DNA of 64,000 bases, taken from Corynebacterium amycolatum. GTDB taxonomy: Bacteria; Actinomycetota; Actinomycetes; Mycobacteriales; Mycobacteriaceae. The notes beneath the pieces were generated by a model. That model searched no databases, was not told the origin of the DNA, and saw only the letters and a list, made by a program, of their open reading frames with translations. The DNA lies in the NCBI RefSeq assembly GCF_016889425.1, contig NZ_CP069513.1:1302001-1366000 (forward strand), written 5' to 3'. The translations under genes were made by a program, and so were the position numbers. This document shows, in pieces, positions 1 through 7,530 of the stretch (its first letter is position 1; the number at the start of each line of letters is the position of its first letter).

Positions 1-111
1 CGTCAGGCGTGGCGGGGCGTGGAAGTGTCATGTGTCCCTTGTTACTCGCGGCGGGTGATTTGGTGCAAAAGTGCGTCCGAGGCGGGGGAGATTGCGATAA
101 CCTGCGAGGTT

Positions 112-870
112 ATGAGCAACGTTACTCAAGACTTTTCCGACGGCATTCTAGCCATCACCATCGACCGCCCGGATGCATACAACTCCCTGGATAAGAATCT
201 CCGGTTGGAGCTAAAAGCCGCTTTTGAGCGTGCGCAAGAGCCGGACGTGCGCGCTGTTATCCTGCTCGGCGGGCCGAAGGCGTTTTGCACGGGCCAGGAT
301 TTGAAGGAGCACATCTCTGACCTGCAGTCGGGCGCTGGCATGGGCAAGGTTGTCGAGGAGTACAACCCGATGGTTGCGGAGCTGACCGCGATTAACGTTC
401 CGGTTATTGCCGCTATCGAAGGTGCTGCGGCGGGTGCCGGTTGGTCGCTGGCGCTGCACTGTGATTTCCGTATCGCTGGCCCGAAGGCGTCGTTCAAAGC
501 GGCGTTCCCGTCGATTGGCCTGGCCACGGACTGTGGCATGTCGGCGCTGCTGCCGCGCATGGTCAGCGACGCGAAGGCGCGTGAGCTGTTGTTCTTCGAT
601 AAAAAGGTGCTTGCCGACGAGGCCCTGAGCCTCGGCCTGGTTACTGAAGTGGTAGACGATCCAGCGGCTCGGGCACGTGAGTTGGCAGCTCAGTTTGCCG
701 CGGGCCCGACGGCCGCGCTGAAGGAGATTAAGGCTCTGCTGCGCCGGGACACTCTGGCCGCTGCGGCGGCGGAGGCGGATGCGCAGGCACGCCTGGCGGT
801 CTCGGCCGACCATAAGGAAGCGGTGGCCGCTTTCTTGGAGAAGCGACCACCGCGTTTCGTAGGTGAGTAA
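112..870 (+). CDS. Enoyl-CoA hydratase/isomerase, crotonase family
   Basis: A 252-residue crotonase-fold enzyme that probably hydrates or isomerises an enoyl-CoA thioester in cytosolic acyl-CoA breakdown. Visible motifs are the CTGQDL oxyanion-hole loop (about residues 59-64), the AAIEGAAAGAG segment (about 100-110) and IGLATDCGMSALLPRM. In that last segment an Asp sits where classical hydratases carry their second Glu, as in PaaG/EchA isomerase-like members, so the exact reaction is open. An in-frame ATG exists at 19, but it would add 31 residues unlike the family, so the ATG at 112 is preferred. No operon partner is seen; the next genes run the other way. Confidence 0.88.
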   Translation: MSNVTQDFSDGILAITIDRPDAYNSLDKNLRLELKAAFERAQEPDVRAVILLGGPKAFCTGQDLKEHISDLQSGAGMGKVVEEYNPMVAELTAINVPVIAAIEGAAAGAGWSLALHCDFRIAGPKASFKAAFPSIGLATDCGMSALLPRMVSDAKARELLFFDKKVLADEALSLGLVTEVVDDPAARARELAAQFAAGPTAALKEIKALLRRDTLAAAAAEADAQARLAVSADHKEAVAAFLEKRPPRFVGE

Positions 871-912
871 GTCAGATACCTGGAGTGGCTGGGGAGAGGT
901 AGTAGTGAAGAA

Positions 913-1080
913 CTACTGCTCTTCCTGCGCTCCTAGTACTTCGCTGGTGAGTTCTGGGTGATCTCCCAGCTCACCGGAAACCTCGTCAGGGTGCTTGGAT
1001 AGGCTGACCAGCGCGACCGCCAGGCCGCCCCAGATGACGATGATGAACAGTGCCATCATGACAATTGCGATACCGGACAT
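913..1080 (-). CDS. metS: Small subunit of methionine/alanine importer
   Basis: A 55-residue protein with one hydrophobic N-terminal helix (about residues 4-26) and an acidic tail. It starts 5 nt after the metP stop on the same strand. In corynebacteria MetS is the small partner without which the sodium-coupled MetP importer does not work. Size, single-helix layout and position all fit. Length and hydrophobicity alone would not identify it; the metP neighbour does. Confidence 0.85.
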   Translation of the reverse strand: MSGIAIVMMALFIIVIWGGLAVALVSLSKHPDEVSGELGDHPELTSEVLGAQEEQ

Positions 1081-1085
1081 TTGGC

Positions 1086-2696
1086 TTAAACCTCCTGATT
1101 TTCCGGAGTGTGCTTGCGTGGCAGGTGTGAGGTCCGCTTGAAATCTGGCGTCACGCCGAAGTCCGAGCCCGGAGGGCCGTCGAGACGGTGTTGGCCGCGC
1201 CAAGGCAGGATGGCCATAATCAGAGCGCCGATGAGAATCACGCCGATGACGCCCCAACCAAAGATGTCGATTTGGGTGTCGGAGTAGCCTTCGTAGTTTT
1301 CCTGGAAAAGTCCGATGAGCTCCTGGAACAGGATGACGGCGAGAATGACCGGCGTGATGTTTCCGACGAAGATCTGCCACATGGTGCCGACCTTGAACGA
1401 GGACACGGCGTTGAGGTGCATGGCGAATTCGTTGGTGCGGCGCAGGATCCAGTCGATTGCGATGATGGTCAGCAGCGCAACCAGGACGATACCGACGTTG
1501 TTGGTGAACTTATCGACGATGTCGAGGGTTACCAGACCTGAGGTGGTCGGGAAGGCCAGCAGCGAGATGACGGCCATGGAGCCACCGACGGTGAGAGTGG
1601 CCTGGACGCGGCCGAGGTTCAGCTTGTCCTTAACGGCGGAGACGACGACCTCAAGCAGCGACATCAGGGAGGTCACACCGGCGATTGCCAGGGAGAGGAA
1701 GAACAGCAGGCCGAAGACCGAACCGATGAAGTTTGGCATCTCAGAGATGACCGTCGGGAAGGCGATAAAGGCAAGGCCGATACCGGAGGTTGCGACCTCG
1801 TCGACAGCCTGGCCCGACTGCGTTGCCATGAAGCCCAGGGTGGCGAAGACACCGATACCGGCGAGAACTTCGAAGGAAGAGTTCGCGAACGCGGTGACCA
1901 GGCCGGAACCGGTGAGGTTGGTGCGTGGCTTCAGGTAGGAAGCGTAGGTCAGCATGATGCCGAACGCCACGGACAGGGAGAAGAAGATCTGGCCGTATGC
2001 GGCGATCCACACGCTGGAGTCGGTGAGTGCGGACCAGTCCGGGGTGAAGAATGCGTCCAGGCCCTTGGCAGCGCCTTCCAAGGTCAGGGAGTAGATGACC
2101 ACTGCGACGAAGAGAACGGTCAGCAGTGGGATGAAGATAATCGAGACCTTACCGATGCCCCTGTCCACACCAGCGGCCAGAATGCCGATGACGAGAACCC
2201 AGACAATCAGCAGGACGATGGAGATTGATGGGACGAAGTCCAGCGAGAAGACACTTTCGGTGTCGGCTTGGAGGAAGTCCTTCATGAAGTGGGTCTCGGC
2301 ATTTGGACCCCAGCTCTTGCGGATGGACTTCCAGGCGTAGATGAAGGACCACGCGATAATAACGGCGTAGTAGACGGTAATGAAGAAGGCGATACCGACC
2401 TGAATCCAGCCAATTGGTTCAGCCCAGGGCTTGATGCGACGCATCGACTTCGGTGCTGACCCGCGGAAGCGGTGGCCGATGGCGAAGTCGAGGAAGAGCA
2501 GTGGGATACCGGCGGTCAAAAGCGCGACCAGGTAGGGGATAAGGAAGGCGCCACCGCCGGAGTCGTATGCGACATAGGGGAAACGCCAGATGTTTCCGAG
2601 CCCGACTGCCGAGCCGATGGCGGCGAAAATGAAGGCTGCTCGGGTGGAAAACACCTCCCTTCGCTGAGGGGTAGCGGTCGAGTTGGTTGTGCTCAT
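1086..2696 (-). CDS. metP: Sodium-dependent methionine/alanine importer, NSS family
   Basis: About 536 residues with roughly a dozen membrane helices. The first helix carries the neurotransmitter:sodium symporter signature GSAVGLGNIWRFPYV, which forms the sodium and substrate site. By homology to C. glutamicum MetP it imports methionine and alanine across the plasma membrane together with MetS. The start chosen is the ATG at 2696 (MSTTNST), with GGAG about 10 nt upstream; an ATG at 2720 would add 8 residues. An 18-bp perfect palindrome lies about 100 nt upstream next to a TATACT -10-like hexamer, so transcription is probably repressor-controlled. Substrate range is inferred from the family. 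Confidence 0.88.
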   Translation of the reverse strand: MSTTNSTATPQRREVFSTRAAFIFAAIGSAVGLGNIWRFPYVAYDSGGGAFLIPYLVALLTAGIPLLFLDFAIGHRFRGSAPKSMRRIKPWAEPIGWIQVGIAFFITVYYAVIIAWSFIYAWKSIRKSWGPNAETHFMKDFLQADTESVFSLDFVPSISIVLLIVWVLVIGILAAGVDRGIGKVSIIFIPLLTVLFVAVVIYSLTLEGAAKGLDAFFTPDWSALTDSSVWIAAYGQIFFSLSVAFGIMLTYASYLKPRTNLTGSGLVTAFANSSFEVLAGIGVFATLGFMATQSGQAVDEVATSGIGLAFIAFPTVISEMPNFIGSVFGLLFFLSLAIAGVTSLMSLLEVVVSAVKDKLNLGRVQATLTVGGSMAVISLLAFPTTSGLVTLDIVDKFTNNVGIVLVALLTIIAIDWILRRTNEFAMHLNAVSSFKVGTMWQIFVGNITPVILAVILFQELIGLFQENYEGYSDTQIDIFGWGVIGVILIGALIMAILPWRGQHRLDGPPGSDFGVTPDFKRTSHLPRKHTPENQEV

Positions 2697-2796
2697 ACCT
2701 CTGGAACTCCAATCCTTCATCTTCGGTCACGCGCCCCGCGTGGCCGAGGGGAAAATTGGTGAAGTGCATCACCATTACCTAATGGAATCTTAGTAT

Positions 2797-2814
2797 ATGA
2801 GATAGGTATCTCAT
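2797..2814. promoter_or_regulatory. Palindromic operator candidate upstream of metPS
   Basis: ATGAGATA-GG-TATCTCAT is a perfect 8-bp inverted repeat with a 2-nt spacer. It partly overlaps TATACT, a plausible -10 hexamer on the minus strand for metP. The shape suits a dimeric regulator. It does not match the McbR box known from corynebacterial sulfur genes, and the regulator is unknown. Confidence 0.5.
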
Positions 2815-2867
2815 TGTATAGTTTCAGTTTTGTAGGGGGTAATGGTTTTGGTGAGGACTGTGGCACA

Positions 2868-2877
2868 GGGGGGGGGG
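2868..2877. repeat. Run of ten G
   Basis: A G10 homopolymer between the metP promoter and the acyl-CoA dehydrogenase terminator, prone to slippage or sequencing error. No coding sequence depends on its length. Confidence 0.6.
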
Positions 2878-2931
2878 CAGCTCCAATCAAGCCTCGTAAA
2901 TAATCACCAGCCATCCACTTTGAGGTATGCA

Positions 2932-2961
2932 AAACCCCGCCAGGAAAACCTGACGGGGTTT
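2932..2961 (-). terminator. Terminator of the acyl-CoA dehydrogenase gene
   Basis: A 13-bp stem with one mismatch (AAACCCCGCCAGG / CCTGACGGGGTTT) around an AAAA loop, about 30 nt past the stop of the minus-strand dehydrogenase gene. It is followed on that strand by a short T run. Confidence 0.85.
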
Positions 2962-2992
2962 GTGTCGAATCAGCTAGGCCGACGTGCGCTAT

Positions 2993-4165
2993 TTACTCTG
3001 CGCCGCCCTTGGCGATGCGACGGAAGATGATTTCCTTCATGATCTCGTTGGTGCCACCGTAAATGGTCTGGACCTTGGAGTCGAGGTAGTGAGTGGAAAT
3101 CGGGTACTCGAGCATGAAGCCGTAGCCACCGAACATCTGCAGGCAGCGGGTAACGATGTCCTGCTGCTCCTCGGTAGTCCAGTACTTGGCCATGGAAGCG
3201 CCGGTCTCGTCCAGCTTGCCTGCGTTGTGAGCCATAACAGCCTGGTCAACGAAAGCCTGCAGGGCGGTGACGCGGGTAGCGATGTCGGCCAGGTAGTGGC
3301 CGTGGACCTGGTGCTGGATGATCGGGCGGCCGAATGCCTCGCGCTCCTGGGCGTACTTGTAAGCCAGAGTCCAAGCGCGGCGGGAAGTTGCGACAGAGCC
3401 GCAAGCCAGGGTCAGGCGCTCGTGTGCGAGGTTGGTGCGCAGGTAGCCGAAGGCAGCGCCCTCTTCGCCGAGTAGGTTCTCGGCCGGAACGCGGACGTTG
3501 TCGAAGTTGAGCTCAGCGGTGTCCTGGGCCTTCAGGCCGACCTTCTGCAGCGGGCCAGCCTTGGTGAAGCCCTCGAGGTCGGCGTCGACGATGAACATGG
3601 AGACACCAGCGCGGCCCTTGGATGGGTCGGTGATAGCTGCGACGAGAGCGAAGTCGGCCATCATGCCGTTGGAGATGAAGATCTTGGTGCCGTTGAGGAC
3701 GTAGTGGTCGCCGTCCTTCTTGGCGAAGGTGCGCATACCTGCCAGGTCGGAACCTGCGCCCGGTTCGGTCATGGCGAGGCAGCCGATGGTGTCGCCGGCG
3801 TTCATGGAAGCCAGGTACTTCTGCTTCTGCTCTTCGTTGCCGAACTTAGCCAGGTACGGAGCGACCAGGTCGTTGAGAACGCCGAAGGAAACGACGATGG
3901 AGCCACAGTCAGCGTTGGAGAGCTCCTCGTTCAGGACCTGGTTGTAGCGGAAGTCCATCTCTCCGCCGCCGCCGTATGCCTCCGGAGTGGACATACCAAT
4001 CAGGCCGAGCTCACCGGCCTTCTTGAAGACCTCGCGGTCCGGCTGACCTTCCTTGTGCCAGCGCTCTACGTTCGGGGTGATTTCCTTCTCGACGAAGCCG
4101 CGAACCATGTCGCGGAACATGTTGTGCTCTTCTTCGAAGTGAGTACGGGGCAGAAAGTCCTTCAT
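2993..4165 (-). CDS. Acyl-CoA dehydrogenase
   Basis: A 390-residue, full-length flavin acyl-CoA dehydrogenase that makes trans-2-enoyl-CoA and passes electrons to an ETF. Seen are the FAD/substrate signature CLAMTEPGAGSD and the C-terminal IYGGTNEIMKE loop. Short- and medium-chain enzymes have a catalytic Glu in that loop (YEGT); here it is Gly. The base is probably the Glu of AHERLTLACGS, as in the long-chain/isovaleryl branch. It is transcribed alone, with its own terminator. A DtxR-type box lies about 300 nt upstream, but other small features stand between. Confidence 0.88.
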   Translation of the reverse strand: MKDFLPRTHFEEEHNMFRDMVRGFVEKEITPNVERWHKEGQPDREVFKKAGELGLIGMSTPEAYGGGGEMDFRYNQVLNEELSNADCGSIVVSFGVLNDLVAPYLAKFGNEEQKQKYLASMNAGDTIGCLAMTEPGAGSDLAGMRTFAKKDGDHYVLNGTKIFISNGMMADFALVAAITDPSKGRAGVSMFIVDADLEGFTKAGPLQKVGLKAQDTAELNFDNVRVPAENLLGEEGAAFGYLRTNLAHERLTLACGSVATSRRAWTLAYKYAQEREAFGRPIIQHQVHGHYLADIATRVTALQAFVDQAVMAHNAGKLDETGASMAKYWTTEEQQDIVTRCLQMFGGYGFMLEYPISTHYLDSKVQTIYGGTNEIMKEIIFRRIAKGGAE

Positions 4166-4361
4166 GACATGCTCCTAGAAATATTGTCGTGGAATTTTTG
4201 TCTTAAGGCCTTTTCGTACGTCGCAGATAAACGCTGCAGATAAACGCGATGGCCTCGGTTCATCGTCATAGTGACTATGACTGTTGTACCCCATTATGCA
4301 TGAGTGTGATGAGAGACACTTGTTTTTTTAAAAGTTTTTTCCCGATTGGTGATGTGGAATC

Positions 4362-4372
4362 GCTTGACGACG
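4362..4372 (+). repeat. Intergenic 11-mer GCTTGACGACG, copy 1
   Basis: Exact copy of an 11-base word found eight times in this window, here upstream of the minus-strand acyl-CoA dehydrogenase gene. Function unknown. Confidence 0.6.
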
Positions 4373-4461
4373 GATATTGCGCTCAGCCCTCCCGGAAAAC
4401 TACCCCCGTTGCGGTTGGGGGTTGCTATTGAATTTTGGGCTATCAGCGACGGTCGGCAATG

Positions 4462-4480
4462 TTAGGTAATGCTAACCTAC
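4462..4480. promoter_or_regulatory. DtxR-type iron box
   Basis: TTAGGTAATGCTAACCTAC matches the 19-bp DtxR/IdeR consensus TTAGGTTAGSCTAACCTAA at 16 of 19 positions, with both outer half-sites nearly intact. DtxR with Fe(II) normally represses from such boxes. The nearest possible plus-strand target is the micro-ORF at 4493; on the minus strand the next start is at 4165. Confidence 0.7.
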
Positions 4481-4492
4481 AAAGCCAGGTGA

Positions 4493-4615
4493 ATGGCTAT
4501 TTTTGTCATGTTTGCTAGTTGGGCCGCTGGGGCTTTGGGGTGCGGGGGTTGTGTGTGTGAGGTAGTCGCCATGGGGGTGATTAACGAAACATTTTCGTTT
4601 TCTTATTCCCATTAG
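4493..4615 (+). CDS. Candidate micro-protein behind a DtxR box
   Basis: A 40-codon frame starting 12 nt after the DtxR box. The peptide begins with a short hydrophobic stretch (MAIFVMFASWAAGA), followed by a Cys cluster GCGGCVCE, and would suit a small membrane or metal-binding peptide. The AGG before the ATG is close to the start, so the ribosome site is weak. I recognise no family. The same DNA could instead be the body of an iron-controlled small RNA ending at the terminator 4713-4776. Confidence 0.3.
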   Translation: MAIFVMFASWAAGALGCGGCVCEVVAMGVINETFSFSYSH

Positions 4616-4691
4616 TGCTGGTGGTCGTTAGTATGAGCATCAGGTGGAGACCGGTTCCCTTGATTATCCGAGTTTCTTCCACTGCAGTCAT
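4581..4691 (-). CDS. Candidate 36-residue micro-protein with strong ribosome site
   Basis: A short frame (MTAVEETRIIKGTG...) preceded by GGAGG five nt before its ATG, one of the best ribosome sites in the window. Its 3' end overlaps the convergent plus-strand micro-ORF by about 35 nt. No family is recognised; the tail is Thr/Lys-rich. It lies past the terminator hairpin at 4713-4776 on the same strand, so it would need its own promoter. Confidence 0.3.
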   Translation of the reverse strand: MTAVEETRIIKGTGLHLMLILTTTSTNGNKKTKMFR

Positions 4692-4712
4692 AGCAACCTC
4701 CAATTGCACTCG

Positions 4713-4776
4713 AAAAAATGACGCGACCCGTGCGCCGTCCCTGTGGAATGGACAGCGAGCAGGTCGCGTCATTTTT
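4713..4776. terminator. Strong bidirectional terminator
   Basis: A 15-bp perfect stem (AAAAATGACGCGACC / GGTCGCGTCATTTTT) around a loop of about 33 nt. On the plus strand it runs into TTTTTATTTTTTTATT; on the minus strand it follows the hydrolase stop by 26 nt. It can end the hydrolase transcript and any plus-strand transcript from the DtxR-box region. Confidence 0.85.
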
Positions 4777-4801
4777 ATTTTTTTATTGCTTCGATTAGGC
4801 G

Positions 4802-5575
4802 CTAGTCGGCAATCCCATCAATGTGCGCCAGCAGAGCAGAGTTGTAGTACTCCGGGGTTTCCTGGTTAAGCAGGTGCTTGGCCGGCGAAACGACGACCAT
4901 GGTCGAGCCCGCGATGCCGTCGTGAAGCGAAGTGACGACGTCGAGTGACGTAGAGGTGTCTTGCTTGCCAGCGATGACCAGCGTCGGAGCGGTGATCTCG
5001 GCGAGGCGCTCGCGGGTGTCGAAGCGGGACAGTGCTCCGCAGGCGCCGATGTAGCCGTCATCGGGGCAATCTGCGATCATGTCGCGGAAGCGGGCGGGGA
5101 GCTCAGGGGTGGTGTCGAAGCACTCGTCGGTAAACCAGTTGCGGACGACAGTGTCTGCGAGCGCGACCGTGCCCTTGTCGCGCACGAGCTCGGCCTTTTC
5201 CTGCCAGGCCTCGGGTGTGCCGAATTTCGGTGCCGTCGACGACAGCGTCAGGCTGACCACACGATCGGCGTGTTCTAGTGCGACGGTCTGGGCGATAGCG
5301 CCGCCGAGAGATAGTCCCACAAAATGTGCGCGGTCAACATCCTCTTCGTCGAGGACCTCGATGATGTCGGCGGCCAAGTGGCTCATGTCCCACTCACCCT
5401 CGGGGATAGGGGATTCGCCATGGCCACGGACATCTGGCGTGATGACCTGGTACTTTTCGCTCAAAGCGGCTACCTGTGGCTCCCACATCCCCTGTGTGGT
5501 GCCCAGCGAGCCAATCAGGACAACCGTACCGTTGCCCTTGTGGTTGATTGCATGTGCGGTGTAGTCGATGGCCAC
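4802..5575 (-). CDS. Alpha/beta hydrolase, 3-oxoadipate enol-lactonase-like
   Basis: A 257-residue single-domain hydrolase. The catalytic triad is visible as Ser89 in GLSLGG, Asp206 in GKQDTS and His234 in AKHLL; the SLGTTQGMW loop supplies the oxyanion hole. It most resembles PcaD-type enol-lactonases, but there are no beta-ketoadipate genes nearby, so the substrate is uncertain. The start is GTG at 5575 with AAGGAGG at ideal spacing. The DUF5997 gene ends 42 nt upstream on the same strand, so the two may be co-transcribed. A strong terminator follows. Confidence 0.8.
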   Translation of the reverse strand: MAIDYTAHAINHKGNGTVVLIGSLGTTQGMWEPQVAALSEKYQVITPDVRGHGESPIPEGEWDMSHLAADIIEVLDEEDVDRAHFVGLSLGGAIAQTVALEHADRVVSLTLSSTAPKFGTPEAWQEKAELVRDKGTVALADTVVRNWFTDECFDTTPELPARFRDMIADCPDDGYIGACGALSRFDTRERLAEITAPTLVIAGKQDTSTSLDVVTSLHDGIAGSTMVVVSPAKHLLNQETPEYYNSALLAHIDGIAD

Positions 5576-5617
5576 GAGGATCCTCCTTGAAGACGTCGGC
5601 TGTGTCGGCTGTGTCTG

Positions 5618-6010
5618 CTATTTCTCGGCGTTGCGAGCAGCTTCGGCGGCAGCCCGACCAGGGCCGTCGTCCTTCTTGGACTCTGCCTCAGCGGCTTCCA
5701 CGCGCTGCTTCGCCATGGACTCACGAGCGACCTCCAGCCACTCCGGCATCTGCTCGAGCAAATCCTTAATCTCCGCCGTTGTCAGCGGCTTGTCCATGTC
5801 ATTCTTCTTCAACGCCGTGATAGTAATGCCCAGCTTGCGGGCAACTTCCGGGCGCGGGTGCGGTCCGTTGCGACGTAGCTCAGCGAGCCACTCCGGCGGA
5901 TTGGACTGCAGTTCCGCAAACTGCGCGTGCGAAATCTCACCAGTGCGAAATTCCTCGGGTGTGGCCGGGAGGAAAATGCCAAGTTTCTTGGCTGCGGTTA
6001 GGGGTTTCAT
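5618..6010 (-). CDS. DUF5997 family protein
   Basis: A soluble 130-residue protein with repeated short motifs (EWLAELRRNGPHPRPEVARKLGI, then a second helical unit) and an Ala/Glu/Lys-rich C-terminal tail. It matches the actinobacterial DUF5997 family, whose role is unknown. The start is ATG 6010; open frame continues upstream without family resemblance. It is divergent from the LysR-domain gene at 6051 with only 40 nt between starts, a pairing I recall as common in actinobacteria and one that suggests a shared control region. Confidence 0.72.
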   Translation of the reverse strand: MKPLTAAKKLGIFLPATPEEFRTGEISHAQFAELQSNPPEWLAELRRNGPHPRPEVARKLGITITALKKNDMDKPLTTAEIKDLLEQMPEWLEVARESMAKQRVEAAEAESKKDDGPGRAAAEAARNAEK

Positions 6011-6050
6011 GGGTTCAACGCTAGCACCCATTCGAGTAACCTTGCGGAGT

Positions 6051-6803
6051 ATGTCGACTCCTGAACCCGCCGTCCTGCGCATCGTGTTCGCCACCGGCAC
6101 CAGTCCCGAGAAGTGGTTTCGCCGCTTTAGAGAGCGGATTCCGGCAACACTGCACACCCACGCCGCCGACGATCCGATGTCCGACCTGGTCGGCGGTGCC
6201 GCTGACATGGCGCTGGTTCGGTTAGAGTCTGAAAGCTCGCTGCCCGAGTCGCTCCATCGCATCCGGCTTTACGACGAAGCCTGGGGCGTGGCCTACGAAA
6301 AAGAACACGTATTCTCGCTCACAGAGTCCGTGCCGGAGGAGCTGTTGGCAGACGAAACTGTGCTGCTGACCTCCGTGGATGCGGACGAGCTGCGACAGAT
6401 GCTGCCTGTCGCAGCCACTGGTGCAGGTGTCGTAGTGGGGCCTCGCACGATTTTGAAGGCGCTATCGAAGAAGGCGGTGGCCTCATCGAACTTGGTGGCC
6501 GAGGAAGGTGCCACAGATCCGCTGTCCCGCACAGCTATTTGGTTGGTGTGGCCGAAAGCAGAGGACGACGAGCTCCGGCAGGAGTTCGTCGGCATTGTCC
6601 AGGGGCGTCGGGAGGGATCGACACGCACGCAGCTGGGGCGCAGGAACCCTGATGAGCACCCGAAGAAGTTGTCGGCCCGAGAAAAGACGCTTGCTAAGCA
6701 AGCCCGCCGGCAGCGCGCTGGGGCCGTCGTAAAGCATGCGCGCAGTGGCCGTGGCGGACGTCGAAGCGGTGGCGGAAGCGGGCGACCACGCAGGAGAAAG
6801 TAA
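6051..6803 (+). CDS. LysR substrate-binding-domain-like protein without DNA-binding domain
   Basis: A 250-residue protein that begins directly with a periplasmic-binding-type fold (VLRIVFATGTSPEKWFRRF) and has no N-terminal winged helix. The last 60 residues are strongly basic (KHARSGRGGRRSGGGSGRPRRRK-like), which could contact nucleic acid. Start ATG 6051. Possibly an effector-binding protein working with the divergent DUF5997 product. The family assignment rests on general resemblance. Confidence 0.65.
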   Translation: MSTPEPAVLRIVFATGTSPEKWFRRFRERIPATLHTHAADDPMSDLVGGAADMALVRLESESSLPESLHRIRLYDEAWGVAYEKEHVFSLTESVPEELLADETVLLTSVDADELRQMLPVAATGAGVVVGPRTILKALSKKAVASSNLVAEEGATDPLSRTAIWLVWPKAEDDELRQEFVGIVQGRREGSTRTQLGRRNPDEHPKKLSAREKTLAKQARRQRAGAVVKHARSGRGGRRSGGGSGRPRRRK

Positions 6804-6867
6804 TCTTTTTACAATATTTTTGCCGTTTCGTTCGACGTGCGCGAAAAAATTAGCCACACTTGTAGTT

Positions 6868-7500
6868 ATGGCTGAAAAGAAGCGCGATTTCACGATTCGA
6901 ATGATGCGTGAAGAGGACTATCCACAGATCCAAGAGATCTACGAGATTGGCCTGGATACGGGGCATGCGTCGTGGGAGCACTCCGCTCCGGAGTGGGACG
7001 AATTCATCGCACTCAAACGAGTGGATTTGTGTTACGTCGCCGTCGACGCAGAGAACCCGGATAAGATTCTGGCTTGGGCATCAGCAGCGCCGGTATCCAA
7101 GCGCCCGATTTTCAATGGCGTCATCGAAGACTCCATCTACGTCCACCCTGACGGGCAGGGCATGGGGCTGGCGGCGACGCTGCTGCAGAAGCTTATCGAC
7201 GATGCCACGGAGCGCGGCTGCTGGTCGATTCACTCGTGGGTCTTCCCGGAGAATGTGGGATCGCTAAAGCTGCATCGAAAGCTTGGCTTCCGAGAAGTGG
7301 GGATTTACCACCACATGGCAAAGATGACCTACGGCCCAATGGCGGGGCAGTGGCGCGATGTCATTATTTTGGAAAAGCTCCTGGAAAAGCCAGAGGAGCG
7401 TGCGCTGAAGCGCGTCCAGGAAGAAGCAGAAGCCGCCGGTGAGCCGAACCGTCCGATTCTGGACAAGCTCGACCGCGCCGACGGCCAGGTGGGGGCATAG
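6868..7500 (+). CDS. GNAT-family N-acetyltransferase, phosphinothricin acetyltransferase-like
   Basis: A 210-residue acetyl-CoA-dependent N-acetyltransferase. Visible features are an N-terminal IRMMREEDYPQIQEIYE strand-helix, the acetyl-CoA loop in VHPDGQGMGLAATLLQ, and the ENVGSLKLHRKLGFREVG segment typical of Pat-like enzymes. The C-terminus carries an extra acidic extension. Start ATG 6868; the preceding in-frame codons belong to intergenic sequence. The physiological amine substrate cannot be told from sequence. Confidence 0.82.
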   Translation: MAEKKRDFTIRMMREEDYPQIQEIYEIGLDTGHASWEHSAPEWDEFIALKRVDLCYVAVDAENPDKILAWASAAPVSKRPIFNGVIEDSIYVHPDGQGMGLAATLLQKLIDDATERGCWSIHSWVFPENVGSLKLHRKLGFREVGIYHHMAKMTYGPMAGQWRDVIILEKLLEKPEERALKRVQEEAEAAGEPNRPILDKLDRADGQVGA

Positions 7501-7530
7501 CTGCCGGGAGCTGTGGCTCCCGCGAATTAA

